From Primula veris (Eukaryota > Streptophyta > Magnoliopsida > Ericales > Primulaceae): a stretch of DNA of 64,000 nt. The stretch is taken from the NCBI GenBank assembly GCA_963682055.1, contig OY821744.1, positions 21,056,967 to 21,120,966 of the forward strand, given 5' to 3'. How positions within the stretch are numbered: position 1 is the first letter of the stretch; each line of letters starts with the position of its first letter. The notes below the pieces were generated by a model that did no database searches, had not been told where the DNA came from, and saw only the letters and a program-made list of their open reading frames with translations. Made by a program: the position numbers and the translations under genes. Below are positions 32,691-42,375 of this stretch, piece after piece.

Positions 32691-34913
32691 TCCTTCGGAG
32701 GCACCGCACCGGGCTCAGCTTGCCTTGACCTTTCAGTTGATTGTAGAGTTCGCTGATTGGAATTAGCAGGGGATCAAACTTCCGGAATTCCCTCCTTGAA
32801 GTGGTGTTCTAATTCCCTTTCAGAACCTATTCTTGCTAGACTCGGCATCAAGACGTCTTGCCTTGCAAAGTTTTACATTATCCCAGAATAGTCTACTTAG
32901 AATCATAAAGGGGCTAGGAGAAGAGCCAAAGTTATCTGCGGCAGAGAGAGCCAAGATGCATCATAAGGTAATATTCAGTGTGAGAATATACTCTCTCTGG
33001 TGGAACAAAAAAGCCCCACAAAGACCATCGGGAGTGAAGTTCAGCTCCGTGAGCAGCTGCTGTTAGGGAAGCTAAGGATCTCTATCATTGGTTCATCAGA
33101 AGCCATCAAGCACGAAAGCAGCAAGGAGTGTGCTAGTGAGTCCCAAGCGAAGGAAAGAAGGACATGAGAGGCATAGAGAGGACTCAAGGACAAGACAGGA
33201 CTCAGCCCCCGGCTATTTTATCTTCATTGGCCTTGTTGTCCGCAGATCGTCTCCTTTGAAGGTGAAGCCCGTTTGAAGGCAAGTCATGGTATCAGGGATC
33301 GGACAGAAGCTTATGTTCAGTCCTAAGAAAGGTGGGTAGTTAGTTCGAATTTCCCATTAATCTTTGTATACTTTCTATCGTATGTAGACAGTCTTTTTAT
33401 ATTCTCAGTCGGTGAAACATCGGATTAGCTCTCCATCTAAGATATTCGTATCGGCAGTAGTACTATTTGGAGCATTCCTCCCTTTCATGAGCCATACTTT
33501 CGTGCTTAGCTTCAGCCTCTTTCGATATACTACATCTTCGCCTATACTCGCTTGGTCTTCCTACTTAATGAAAGAACTTGAAAGACATAGATAGGCTATG
33601 CCTACTACCTGACGAGTGCCTCTACTTGTACTGCTTAATGGAAGCCTTACTAGCATAGGCAAGGCTAATCTTTCTCTTCACCGCCTAAGACTTTCAATTA
33701 CTTACCTTTTGATATGAACCGTCCTCGGGTACGTAACCTTTTTATATGTGAACCCGCACTGTCATACCTATCTCTCATAGAACTCAGTTATCCTCACTCT
33801 CGGAGTAATCACGTAAGACATAGAGTCCCATTCCTTCTTAACCAAAGATGCGGAGAATTAGATTAGGATGATGAGCTATTTGACTCTTTCGTGAAGTATG
33901 ATTCCTTAATTGGGGTGGTGGGACTTTTTGAATCAATTGCTGAGGAGCAGACGATCTTGGCTTAGAGAGATGCGCCTTTTAGATTGTTATCGCTTTTTAG
34001 GTTCTTGCTCTGGTTTCAGGGAATCCCTCACCCAGTTCCATATGGGGATGAATACAATCCTAGGGCATTAACCTTTCTGGGAAGCCGGTCCCTTTACATA
34101 GCCATAATAGGAAGTTTTTTCGAAGTAGCTGCAATTGAATCGGCTAGTCTAGAATCAGCTGCTAGAGAATAGGCCGCTAGGGGTACAGATTTGCTAACTG
34201 TTCAATTTACCAGTGTTCCGTTTGCAATTAAATGCGTATCAGCTGTGATTGAATCAGTAAGCACAGCAGATCTGATCTATAAAGAATTACCCTCATTAGA
34301 TCTCAGATGGGATGAATACAAAGGAAGTCAGTTGAATTTTGACTATGCATACCCCTTCCTTATTAACTATGTCATGTTACTTCCTTTAGTTTAGCAGCTC
34401 CGGTATCGGTATTGATAGCATTCACAGATGATTCTTGAACTAAGAACCATAAAGCAGAGACAGAGAGAGAAATTAGTACCACAGACGGGCTACTAAGGCA
34501 GAGAGAGGCTACTTTCTAACAACCATGTTAGCAAGCGTTTTCGCTTCGCACCTTTCCTTTTATTAAGGGAAGGTATTTTTTCGGTTCCTTCTCTGGTTCG
34601 GGTGCAGGTTCAACTCCACTGAAATCTTAACTTATAGGTTTACCTAGAAGTAAAAGTAAAGATCCCTTCAACTATCAGTCCATTGACTAAGAAGGGGGCT
34701 GGAACAAAAACTTCACGGAAAGTAAACCTTCCCTAAAGCCGAATGTGGCTAGAGCTAGAATCTACTTTCTAGAAATTTCATAAGAGCAGATGGAAAAAAT
34801 CCTAGCTACGAGTAAGTCCGTCCCTCCGACGTCCAATCATCTACTTACTTGTAGTCTTCAGTGTGCCTTAATATAAGTGAATACTAAGGTGTGACGATAA
34901 TGAAAAACTGGAA
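32691..34913. other. Intergenic spacer upstream of atp9
   Basis: About 2.2 kb of mitochondrial-type spacer. Short frames (for example 32833-33066 and 34191-34394) have no recognised relatives. The atp9 leader and promoter presumably lie in the last few hundred bases, but I found no convincing CRTA-type promoter. Confidence 0.5.
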
Positions 34914-35138
34914 ATGTTAGAAGGGGCAAAGTTAATAGGGGCCGGCGCTGCTACGATTGCTTTAGCAGGAGCAGCTATCGGTATTGGGAACGTTTTTAGT
35001 TCTTTGATTCATTCTGTGGCACGAAATCCATCATTGGCAAAACAATTATTTGGTTATGCGATTTTAGGCTTTGCTCTAACGGAAGCTATTGCATTATTTG
35101 CACTCATGATGGGATTTTTGATCTTATTCGTATTCTGA
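34914..35138 (+). CDS. atp9: ATP synthase F0 subunit 9 (subunit c)
   Basis: A 74-residue proteolipid forming the c-ring of mitochondrial ATP synthase: two hydrophobic helices joined by the polar ARNPSLAKQ loop, with the proton-carrying glutamate at E57 in [10 protein letters not shown]. Length and sequence match plant Atp9 end to end; the start MLEGAK is conserved. Codons 7, 17, 31, 45, 61, 64 and 71, which in many plants are serine or proline codons edited to leucine, already encode leucine, and the stop is an encoded TGA. So no editing at these sites is needed. I22 and G67 differ from the usual residues. The frame is intact. Confidence 0.95.
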   Translation: MLEGAKLIGAGAATIALAGAAIGIGNVFSSLIHSVARNPSLAKQLFGYAILGFALTEAIALFALMMGFLILFVF

Positions 35139-35162
35139 TCGAAGAAAGAAGGTTGAAGGAAG

Positions 35163-35222
35163 GAGGCTACTCCCCGAAAATGCCCTGCCCGTAGGTTCCT
35201 TTGTCATTGGGGATAAAAAGAA
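35163..35222 (+). repeat. Short dispersed repeat shared with 668-729
   Basis: GGCTACTCC(C/G)CGAAAATGCC and the following TAGGTTCCTTTGT(C)(A/G)TTGGGGATAAAAA occur here 25 bases after the atp9 stop and again near 671-727, with about five mismatches. It may be an old duplicated atp9 3' flank. Confidence 0.75.
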
Positions 35223-35773
35223 GGAAGGTTTATTAGCATGCAAGCAAGCTTGCCGAAATGAAGGTTATGAAAGAATTTATCTAGTAGCGAACCAGCAGCA
35301 AAGCGCTTCCTCGAAGGCGAAGTAAGCGCAGTTTAAGCGAAAATGGCTCGGTAGGCTAGCCAGCTGCTTGATAGTTGTTGCTCACACCGAGAAGTCTATG
35401 TCTATGTCCAAGGCAGGGCCGAATGGGCCAGGATAGAAAGCTAGGTCCGTAGTTCAAAGAAAGTCTTCATTCAGAGTCGACGACAGCAGAGAAGCCTAAT
35501 CTCGAGCGTCAGGCGTGGATAGGCACATTAAAACGAAGGAAAACAAAGGGTGATGAAGTCTAAAACATACTATAAAAAGGAGGACTCATATGCTTTTGTC
35601 CACCACCGGGTAAGCATGGAATTATACTTTGAAACGATAAGCAAAGAGCGGGGATGCTACTCTTACTCTTAGAATGTGTTAAGTCAAAGTCATAGATGTG
35701 TTAGTGCAGCGTCGGATAAGATAATACGAGAGGGTTCAAGCTCTGCAGCCAGCTTTAAGCGGATAACCTTAAG
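35223..35773. other. Spacer downstream of atp9
   Basis: About 550 bases with no recognisable gene. It connects atp9 to an unassigned acidic open frame. Confidence 0.45.
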
Positions 35774-36166
35774 TTGCCAACAATGCCCGATGGAATCGAT
35801 CTAACTCTGACTAGCCAAGCCCTTATTAGTCTTCATAAGCAAGAGTCTCCAGTTAGGGATTCAATCCCGCATCTGGTTGAGCATGGGACATATATGGATT
35901 CCACAGACTCATCTGATAGTTATTGGAATGATTCGGATTACGACATCTATACTAGTAGTGACGAAGAGGTAGGGTATTCTTCCAATAGGGATCAAGAACC
36001 GAGTGGCTCAACCGAGGGTGCTAAGAAAGCAGATCCTGTGAGCAAGGATGAAGGGCCTACAGAAGTATTAGGCACAGAAGATGTCGACATTCCATATAGT
36101 GATAGTGATGCCGGAATGGGTGATTCAACCGAGGGTATTCATCCCGACGATGCCATTGAAGGGTGA
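35774..36166 (+). CDS. Unassigned acidic open frame
   Basis: A 130-codon frame rich in Asp, Ser and Glu (for example TDSSDSYWNDSDYDIYTSSDEE). After the TGA at 36164-36166 the same frame stays open to about 36415 with similar acidic, repetitive composition, so the original frame may have been longer and broken by one stop. I recognise no domain. It could be a low-complexity part of a transferred nuclear gene or transposon, or chance. It is not a known mitochondrial gene. Confidence 0.3.
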   Translation: MPTMPDGIDLTLTSQALISLHKQESPVRDSIPHLVEHGTYMDSTDSSDSYWNDSDYDIYTSSDEEVGYSSNRDQEPSGSTEGAKKADPVSKDEGPTEVLGTEDVDIPYSDSDAGMGDSTEGIHPDDAIEG

Positions 36167-36415
36167 TATGATAGCGCGGATTCATCCCATATAGACGGCA
36201 ATGAAAGCAATGAGAAGAGCCATGAAAGCCATGAATGCACCAAGAATGCTACCAATGCGGATCAGAAAGAGGGAGGTACAGATCCTAGTTGGGAGGAAGA
36301 ACCTATAGAAGGAGAGGCTAGCCATGATGGAGGCACAGAACAAGTAGGCAGTGAAGTAAGCTACCATGTAGATGGTGCAGATCCCAGGGTTGGTGCTGAT
36401 GAGGTAGTCGGATAG

Positions 36416-38480
36416 GGATGGAGAATCCGCTCATGAAGAGCATGATAACAACTATGATGGCCGGGGATCTAGCCCTAATATTCTATCTGAAGAAGGGTAC
36501 GACGGGAAAGAAAGCTTCAGGCAGATCAATAAATCTTTCGTTCCTTTCCTCTCTTTTTGAGCTTGGTCTTTCGTTAGGTTCATAGGAGTTAGAGGCTAAG
36601 ATGGGAATATGCAGTATATCAATAAGAAATACGCTGTTGAGGCTGAAGCTAAGCACGTGCTCGCACAAAAGGAAAAGAAAGCAAAAAAGGGATCCTAAGA
36701 GTACTCCGAAGCAATGAAGAAAGAAGGTAGACGTATAGTATATCACTTCGACTGACTCAGGTCAGGAGAGAGTTCAGTCAACTGAGGTACTGGCAGAGCC
36801 TTGCTAAGAATGAAGAATTCGGTAGATAAAAGAAGCAAGCTTTCGAGGGGAAGAGAGTCTTCTTCCTTGGATGGGCTGGTTACCGCATGCTCGCCCGCTT
36901 AGATCATTATCAAACACTACGAGAGGGTAAGGTGGATGCGCTTGGTTTTAGACTGATTGACTAATAGAAGAAAAGGTCATGCTTGCAGACTCGAACTATA
37001 CGGGTCTAAACCGCTGCCTTAGCTCTCCTTTTACTAATAGGGGCACTAGTAAGAAGAATAGGCAGAATAAGTCCCTCAGCCTAAGTAAGGTAAGGGATTG
37101 ACACAGGGAAATTAGAAGAAACCGAGAGAATTACAGATTGAGTATGTACACTAGCCCTTCAAAATGAGACAGGACTAGACTGGCATTCAGGTAAGCACTG
37201 CGCTCTCATCTCACACGGAGGGAAGGGAAAAAATTCCACTGCTTGAAAAAGAAGTAGTATCCGGAATTGAAGCGGGAAGTGATCTAGCATTTTCTCACCC
37301 ACCCGAATGGAACCTTCACTGCCTTTCCTCGGCTCACTTCCCTTAGAGTGGGGAATCCAGTTAAAGAAGAGTAAAAGGACTAAGATCAGTCTATTGCTAC
37401 TTACGGTGATAAAGAAAGAGTTATTGGCTTTCTTCCCCCTTCGAACTTAACTATCTGGCATCACAGACACGTTGACTTACAACTTTGAAAGATCAAAGAC
37501 GTTTACCTTTTTCAAAGGGTAATGGTAAGGGACAAGTCTAAAACAGAGGTACTCGTCGATACGATAGGTTGATTTACGCTTACCAGTCAATATAGACATA
37601 AAGCCTAATCTTTATTTTGAAGACAATAAAAAGAGAGGGGCTGGTAATTACAATACGAATAAGCTGGTCAAGTAGAAGGAACTCCCAGAGTGTGAAGCCC
37701 CTTTCAAATGGGGATAGGGGATGAGACTTGGTTTGGGGCAATTGCACCGTTCTCTCCCTCCGCGCATGCCTAATTGAGAACGAACTTCGCAATTCGAGTT
37801 TTCGACCTTCTCAGGCACTGCAGAATAGTCCCAGAAAGGATGAGAAACGGGCTGCTTAGGGCTATAGGACCGACGCTTGCTTCCCGACTGCGCAACAATT
37901 GAGTAAAGGAAAGTGTGATAGGAGGTGAACGTGCCTTGGTTCGGTTTCCGGAGCGGAACAATAGACTTATAGACAAAGTCCGATCAGTGGCAATCGTTCG
38001 AGTGCTTTATCAGAAGTCGTCGCACCGGATCGTTACACAGACACAGCGCCGTAGTTTCCTGCTTCGCGCCAGCCCCTAACCAAGAACTAAGTTCCGATCA
38101 TTAAAAGCATGACCGGCAATAAATGGTATTTCCGAGCCGATTGATAAAGGCTTATGTACCACGGCGCCTGGTGTTGGAACAATAGACTAATAGAAAGACG
38201 AATCTTCCCGCTGACGAGTCGACTCCCACCAGCCTGTCTCTTCTACCCGTTACTATTTGATTTGATAGGCCCGCCTTCTGAACTGGCTATACTTTCTACC
38301 TGACCCGTGATCCTTATGCAACTCTCTCTGAATAGAGTTTCCGGAGTCAAGAGTAACCTCTTCTTTGCTTTGAGCAAGGCCTGTTTGGGACCATCCTTCC
38401 TTAGAAGGCTATCCTTATCTTAAGCCGTCTCTATTCTACATAAGGCTTTGGTTGATTAATCAACACTTTATCTCACATTC
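36416..38480. other. Intergenic spacer, nothing recognised
   Basis: About 2 kb. Short frames on both strands have no recognised similarity. A tRNA-like minus-strand stretch near 36965-37030 was examined and rejected. Confidence 0.5.
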
Positions 38481-38830
38481 ATGGATTCAGAACATGGGAA
38501 TATTGGGAAAGTCACCCCCATTCTAAGTCATTCCTCGGCTAAGAAAACTGATCTCTTTAGTGCGCCTTTGAAGGTCCAACTATTACGCATCTCTGGTTGC
38601 CTCACCAAGGAGTACTATATGGGGATATACCTTGTGACTAAGTGGATAAGGATGATGTCACGGAAATCTGGGTCGTTATCCATAGCGCTCTATTTGAAAT
38701 GCTGTGCGGTGGCCTCTATGCGAGTACGGGAGGTTAGTTTGATAAAGACTGACCTCACTCCGGAATCCGATAGCCCTAACCAGAGGAGGCTTTCCTAGGT
38801 CTTTTAGGGGCATCTTGAAAGACTTTATTA
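38481..38830 (+). pseudogene. Possible mitovirus RdRp-derived fragment
   Basis: The 105-codon frame includes WIRMMSRKSGSL followed by ALYLK, which resembles the N-terminal part of mitovirus RNA-dependent RNA polymerases, and the later sequence shows further resemblance only in another frame, so the copy is broken. Mitovirus-derived fragments are well known in angiosperm mtDNA. Only a small part of a polymerase would be present and it cannot be functional. The match is from memory of the family and short, so it is tentative; chance resemblance is the alternative. Confidence 0.4.
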
Positions 38831-41609
38831 TATCCATCTAGTCTTTGCTTGGCTTTCCTAAATAGTGTCAGTCAAAAGTAAGTGCTTTGAATCGAACGTA
38901 CGCTCGTTGAATAGAGGAAAACCGCAGGGTTCGCAGATTTCTCTCGTCCATGCCGGACTGCTCTAAGGCCTAATCAGGGATAAAGTCCATTCTCTCTGTA
39001 CCGATGCGTAAGCTTTTGGGAATTAGGCATAGGCAGAAGTTCGGTTAGCTGAACCGAAATCACTTAACTAGAGGGGCAGGGGCATTGTTGTTTTGTTTGC
39101 CCCTTGGACTCTTTCTATTGAAAGACTCGAGAGTCGTTGGGTTCAGTCAGGGGAAAGCTTTCATAATCACTCTTAGTCTTAGCAGCAGAACTTCACTCGT
39201 TGGTTCAACAAGTCGTTTTTATTCGTAAATAAGGAGTAGTTCTTCGTGTCATGGTGGAAGCCATTCAATCGTCATCTGATAGAGGCTCTATGAATATGTG
39301 CCTTTGAACAGGATAAGGGGAAAGATAAAAGAGGTAAAGTGCCAAGAACGGCAAGAAATGAAAGCACTGATTCAAATTCTATCTCTTCCTACTAGGAGTT
39401 CAGTGTGCCAAGCATTCCAGCGATCCTCTGTCCTTTAGAAGGCAATCTTGTCTCCTCTCTTTCAAATCGCTCTGTCCACTAACTCCATTCCTCAGCAAAG
39501 CAATCAGGTAGGTGCGGACAAGGCAGTATGGTACCAATGCTTTCGTTCTACTAAGAGCCATCCCATCGCTCAGTCCAATTGGTTCTCTAAGAGTGGGAAA
39601 ACGAGAAGATATTTCTGAGAGGCCTCACACTTCAACCGGGAAAAGTCGTACACAACCGACTAGGTAATCTGATCAGCGGAGGGTCTGAAAGGCTTTGATG
39701 CTTTCCTGGATAGGCCCCGCTCTAGGAGGGAAGCCAGCAGAGAATAAGGAACTCTTCAACGTAAGAGGATTAAGACGTGGAGAGTTGCGAGGGGACATCA
39801 GCAGGATAAGAAGGAAGCTTTTCGCCCGTCCCAACGGGCTCTTTGGCTATGCCCTTGTTCTGTGTCGGGCTTGGGGTTAAGAAAAACCATGTACGGACAT
39901 AGGGTTGTGGATGGAAAAAAGGGAAGGAAGCCTGGCCTCATGGCATTTCCGCACCACTCTACTCTGCCTTCGAGCAAGGAGGCGCCTAGTCGAAGCGCTT
40001 CTTACTGCCTGTGTAATAGCATTGCACTTACCTAGGACCAAGGGATTGGCATGAGCTTCCAAGCGAAAGTTAACTGAACCACTAAGTGCTTTCCTTGCTT
40101 TTTCCGACGCCGAATCTGCACCTGCAGAATGAATAAGAAAAATATTCCAAATAATAAAATGAATAATACCTAAAGAAAGGGACAACTATAAAAGAATGCT
40201 TCTCTTTTTGATGGACACCTTCGACCTATTTCCCTACTAACAAATAAGAATAACTGAACCAACTTGAATGGAATTGATATACCGTGATGAATCAGGATTA
40301 GGTTGGTGTTCAGTGTAGTAGAAAAGATGGTTCCTGAATGGGAGGTACGTTTGGCCCCTTGTAACATTGCCTTTTCCTATATTTATGGTCTGAGACATCA
40401 AGTCGTATCGCCGCTTTTATTTGCTTTGAAAGAGGTCTGCGTTCTTATGGCGTTTAAGTGCCCCTTATTCGAGGGGAGCCGGTCCATGTGGTAGCGGGCG
40501 AACAAAGGATAGCATACTTGTGTTGGAAGCGAGTAAGCGGATGAACAAATCACCAACCAAACTAGCCACTCGGTAACTAGGAGCATCTCTTCATAGCTGC
40601 GATGCTTCAAGCTTCTGGGCCTCGTGAACCACAATGGAATCTCGTGATCCGAGTGTAGGGCGAATCAGCTACCACGCCCAGGCGAAATCTGACCCGATTC
40701 TTGGCACTCTCGCACAAACCTTAGTATGTTTCTGACCTAACCCGTGGAATACTATAGGGGGGAGTTTTAATACCGTGCATCCACACTGGTGCGGGCTGTT
40801 CTTGCCTTTGGGAATCTCTGGTTGCCGGTCTGCTTCACATGGATCCCTTGCCTCGTTGGAGTGCTTGTTCCTGAGCTTCATCTCCCTCCATTTTACTGCC
40901 GTCTTAGGAGTTGGATGGAATCCCTCTCTGAAAGGTAGCCGTAGGGACACCTCCGTCTGGATTGAATCCTTCGCCATTATTGAGAAAGGATATTCCTGGG
41001 AGAACTTTCTAAGTAGTCAACCTCCGGTTCACTTCACTCGCTTACAGGTCACTTCACTTTCTTTAGAGAGTCAGCCTCTTTGTTACTGATAGGAAAGGTC
41101 AAAAAAGAAAGAGAAAAAAGCGGCTAGTCTTTGCTTTGTCGTCTTGCTCGTGCAATCAACGAAAAAAGCCTTCGCGTTAGTAAGGTAAGCTAGCTTTGGT
41201 TGCTAAGCAAGCCTGGTTCTCCGGGCACTACGGTAGAACGTGGATAGATCATGATGAGAATGGACTTCCCCGTAATGTAATAGAAGAGTAACAGTATAGT
41301 TATCCGGGCTTTACCCCTTCTCGACCAGACGAAGGAGATATGAATTCCATTCAGGCGAGTAAGGGCTTGGCCCTGTGTTCTCTCCTGGTCGGGTCGGAGG
41401 CGAAGACTGGCAAAGTTCATCATTCAGTGATGGGGTGTTCATAGAAAAGAAGGTGTCTCCCAATGAGTGGCAGATTTCTTTTGATAGAGTCTCCCTTATA
41501 GAGGAAGAGTACGCGCGCTAGCGCGCTACGGCTTACGCAGTTGATCGGATCAGATAGCCCTTCGAGCAACCAACCAAACCCGGCACATCAAATTCCATTC
41601 CGATAACTT
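38831..41609. other. Intergenic spacer, nothing recognised
   Basis: About 2.8 kb. Overlapping short frames on both strands (for example 39877-40185 and 40669-40977) have no recognised family. A 14-base perfect palindrome, GCGCGCTAGCGCGC, lies at about 41514-41527, roughly 85 bases before trnS. Confidence 0.5.
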
Positions 41610-41697
41610 GGAGGTATGGCTGAGTGGCTTAAGGCATTGGTTTGCTAAATTGACATATAAGAAGATTGTATCATGGGTTCGAATCCCATTTCCTCCG
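41610..41697 (+). tRNA. trnS-GCU: tRNA-Ser (GCU), native mitochondrial
   Basis: 88 bases with a long variable arm. 5' GGAGGTA pairs with 3' TTTCCTCC before a G discriminator; the anticodon loop TTGCTAA carries GCT; the T arm is GGGTTCGAATCCC. It heads the conserved trnS-trnF-trnP run of angiosperm mtDNA and looks intact. Confidence 0.95.
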
Positions 41698-41837
41698 GCA
41701 CGGAAGTGGAACGGGCGGGCTAAATTACGTGAGAGAAAGAACCTCTTTTTTTTTAGTTTAGTAAAGGGCTTTTCCCTTACTAAGAAAGTGGTAAGGTAGG
41801 GCGCTATTCGATGAAGAAAACAGACTTTAAGAAAGTG

Positions 41838-41963
41838 GTTTAGGTAGCTCAGCTGGTTAGAGCAAAGGACTGAAAATCCTTATTCGACTTTAGGAAAGTG
41901 GTTCAGGTAGCTCAGATGGTTAGAGCAAAGGACTGAAAATCCTTATTAGAGTTTAGGAAAGTG
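41838..41963 (+). pseudogene. Two tandem 5' fragments of trnF-GAA
   Basis: Two 63-base units, starting at 41838 and 41901, each contain the first 45 or so bases of trnF (acceptor strand, D arm, anticodon stem-loop) followed by a short joint and the upstream GGAAAGTG-like flank of the next unit. They end before the variable loop and T arm, so they cannot form a tRNA. The first unit reads GTTTAGG instead of GTTCAGG; the second has CAGATGG for CAGCTGG in the D loop. Confidence 0.93.
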
Positions 41964-42037
41964 GTTCAGGTAGCTCAGCTGGTTAGAGCAAAGGACTGAA
42001 AATCCTTATGTCAGTGGTTCGAATCCACTTCTAAGCG
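41964..42037 (+). tRNA. trnF-GAA: tRNA-Phe (GAA), native mitochondrial
   Basis: 74 bases: GTTCAGG...anticodon loop CTGAAAA (GAA)...GGTTCGAATCC...TCTAAGC with a G discriminator. The acceptor stem has C4 opposite A69, the mismatch that plant mitochondria correct by C-to-U editing in tRNA-Phe. It is the only complete copy of a three-unit tandem repeat. Confidence 0.95.
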
Positions 42038-42300
42038 GGCGAAGGCTGTCCTTTGGACACGTAGTCGGGAGCGAGCCGGATTTGGAAATGAAAGTGAAAG
42101 AGGAAGCCAAAAAAGAATGTGAGCGCTCCTGCACTATACGGCTTTTTGGCGTCGCCCTATCTTGCTGGAGGCAGATTTTATAAAAAAAAAAAGCGGTGGA
42201 TTACTTGGATTGGTTCTCGCATCCCTATGCCCATCCTTTTGGGTGAGTTCGGTTTGAGTGTTCATCGATCGGGTGGATCTATATGCTTCGGGGGGTGAGA

Positions 42301-42375
42301 CGAGGTGTAGCGCAGTCTGGTCAGCGCATCTGTTTTGGGTACAGAGGGCCATAGGTTCGAATCCTGTCACCTTGA
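42301..42375 (+). tRNA. trnP-UGG: tRNA-Pro (UGG), native mitochondrial
   Basis: 75 bases: 5' CGAGGTG pairs with 3' CACCTTG followed by A; anticodon loop TTTTGGG carries TGG; T arm GGTTCGAATCC. It is third in the trnS-trnF-trnP run and looks intact. Confidence 0.95.

Noticed and set aside
36965..37030. Minus-strand stretch with GTTCGAGTCTG and a possible D-arm-like region
   Set aside because: No acceptor stem pairs convincingly and no anticodon loop can be placed, so it is not called a tRNA.
41514..41527. GCGCGCTAGCGCGC palindrome
   Set aside because: Only 14 bases; could be a hairpin or chance, and no gene end or known site is associated with it.
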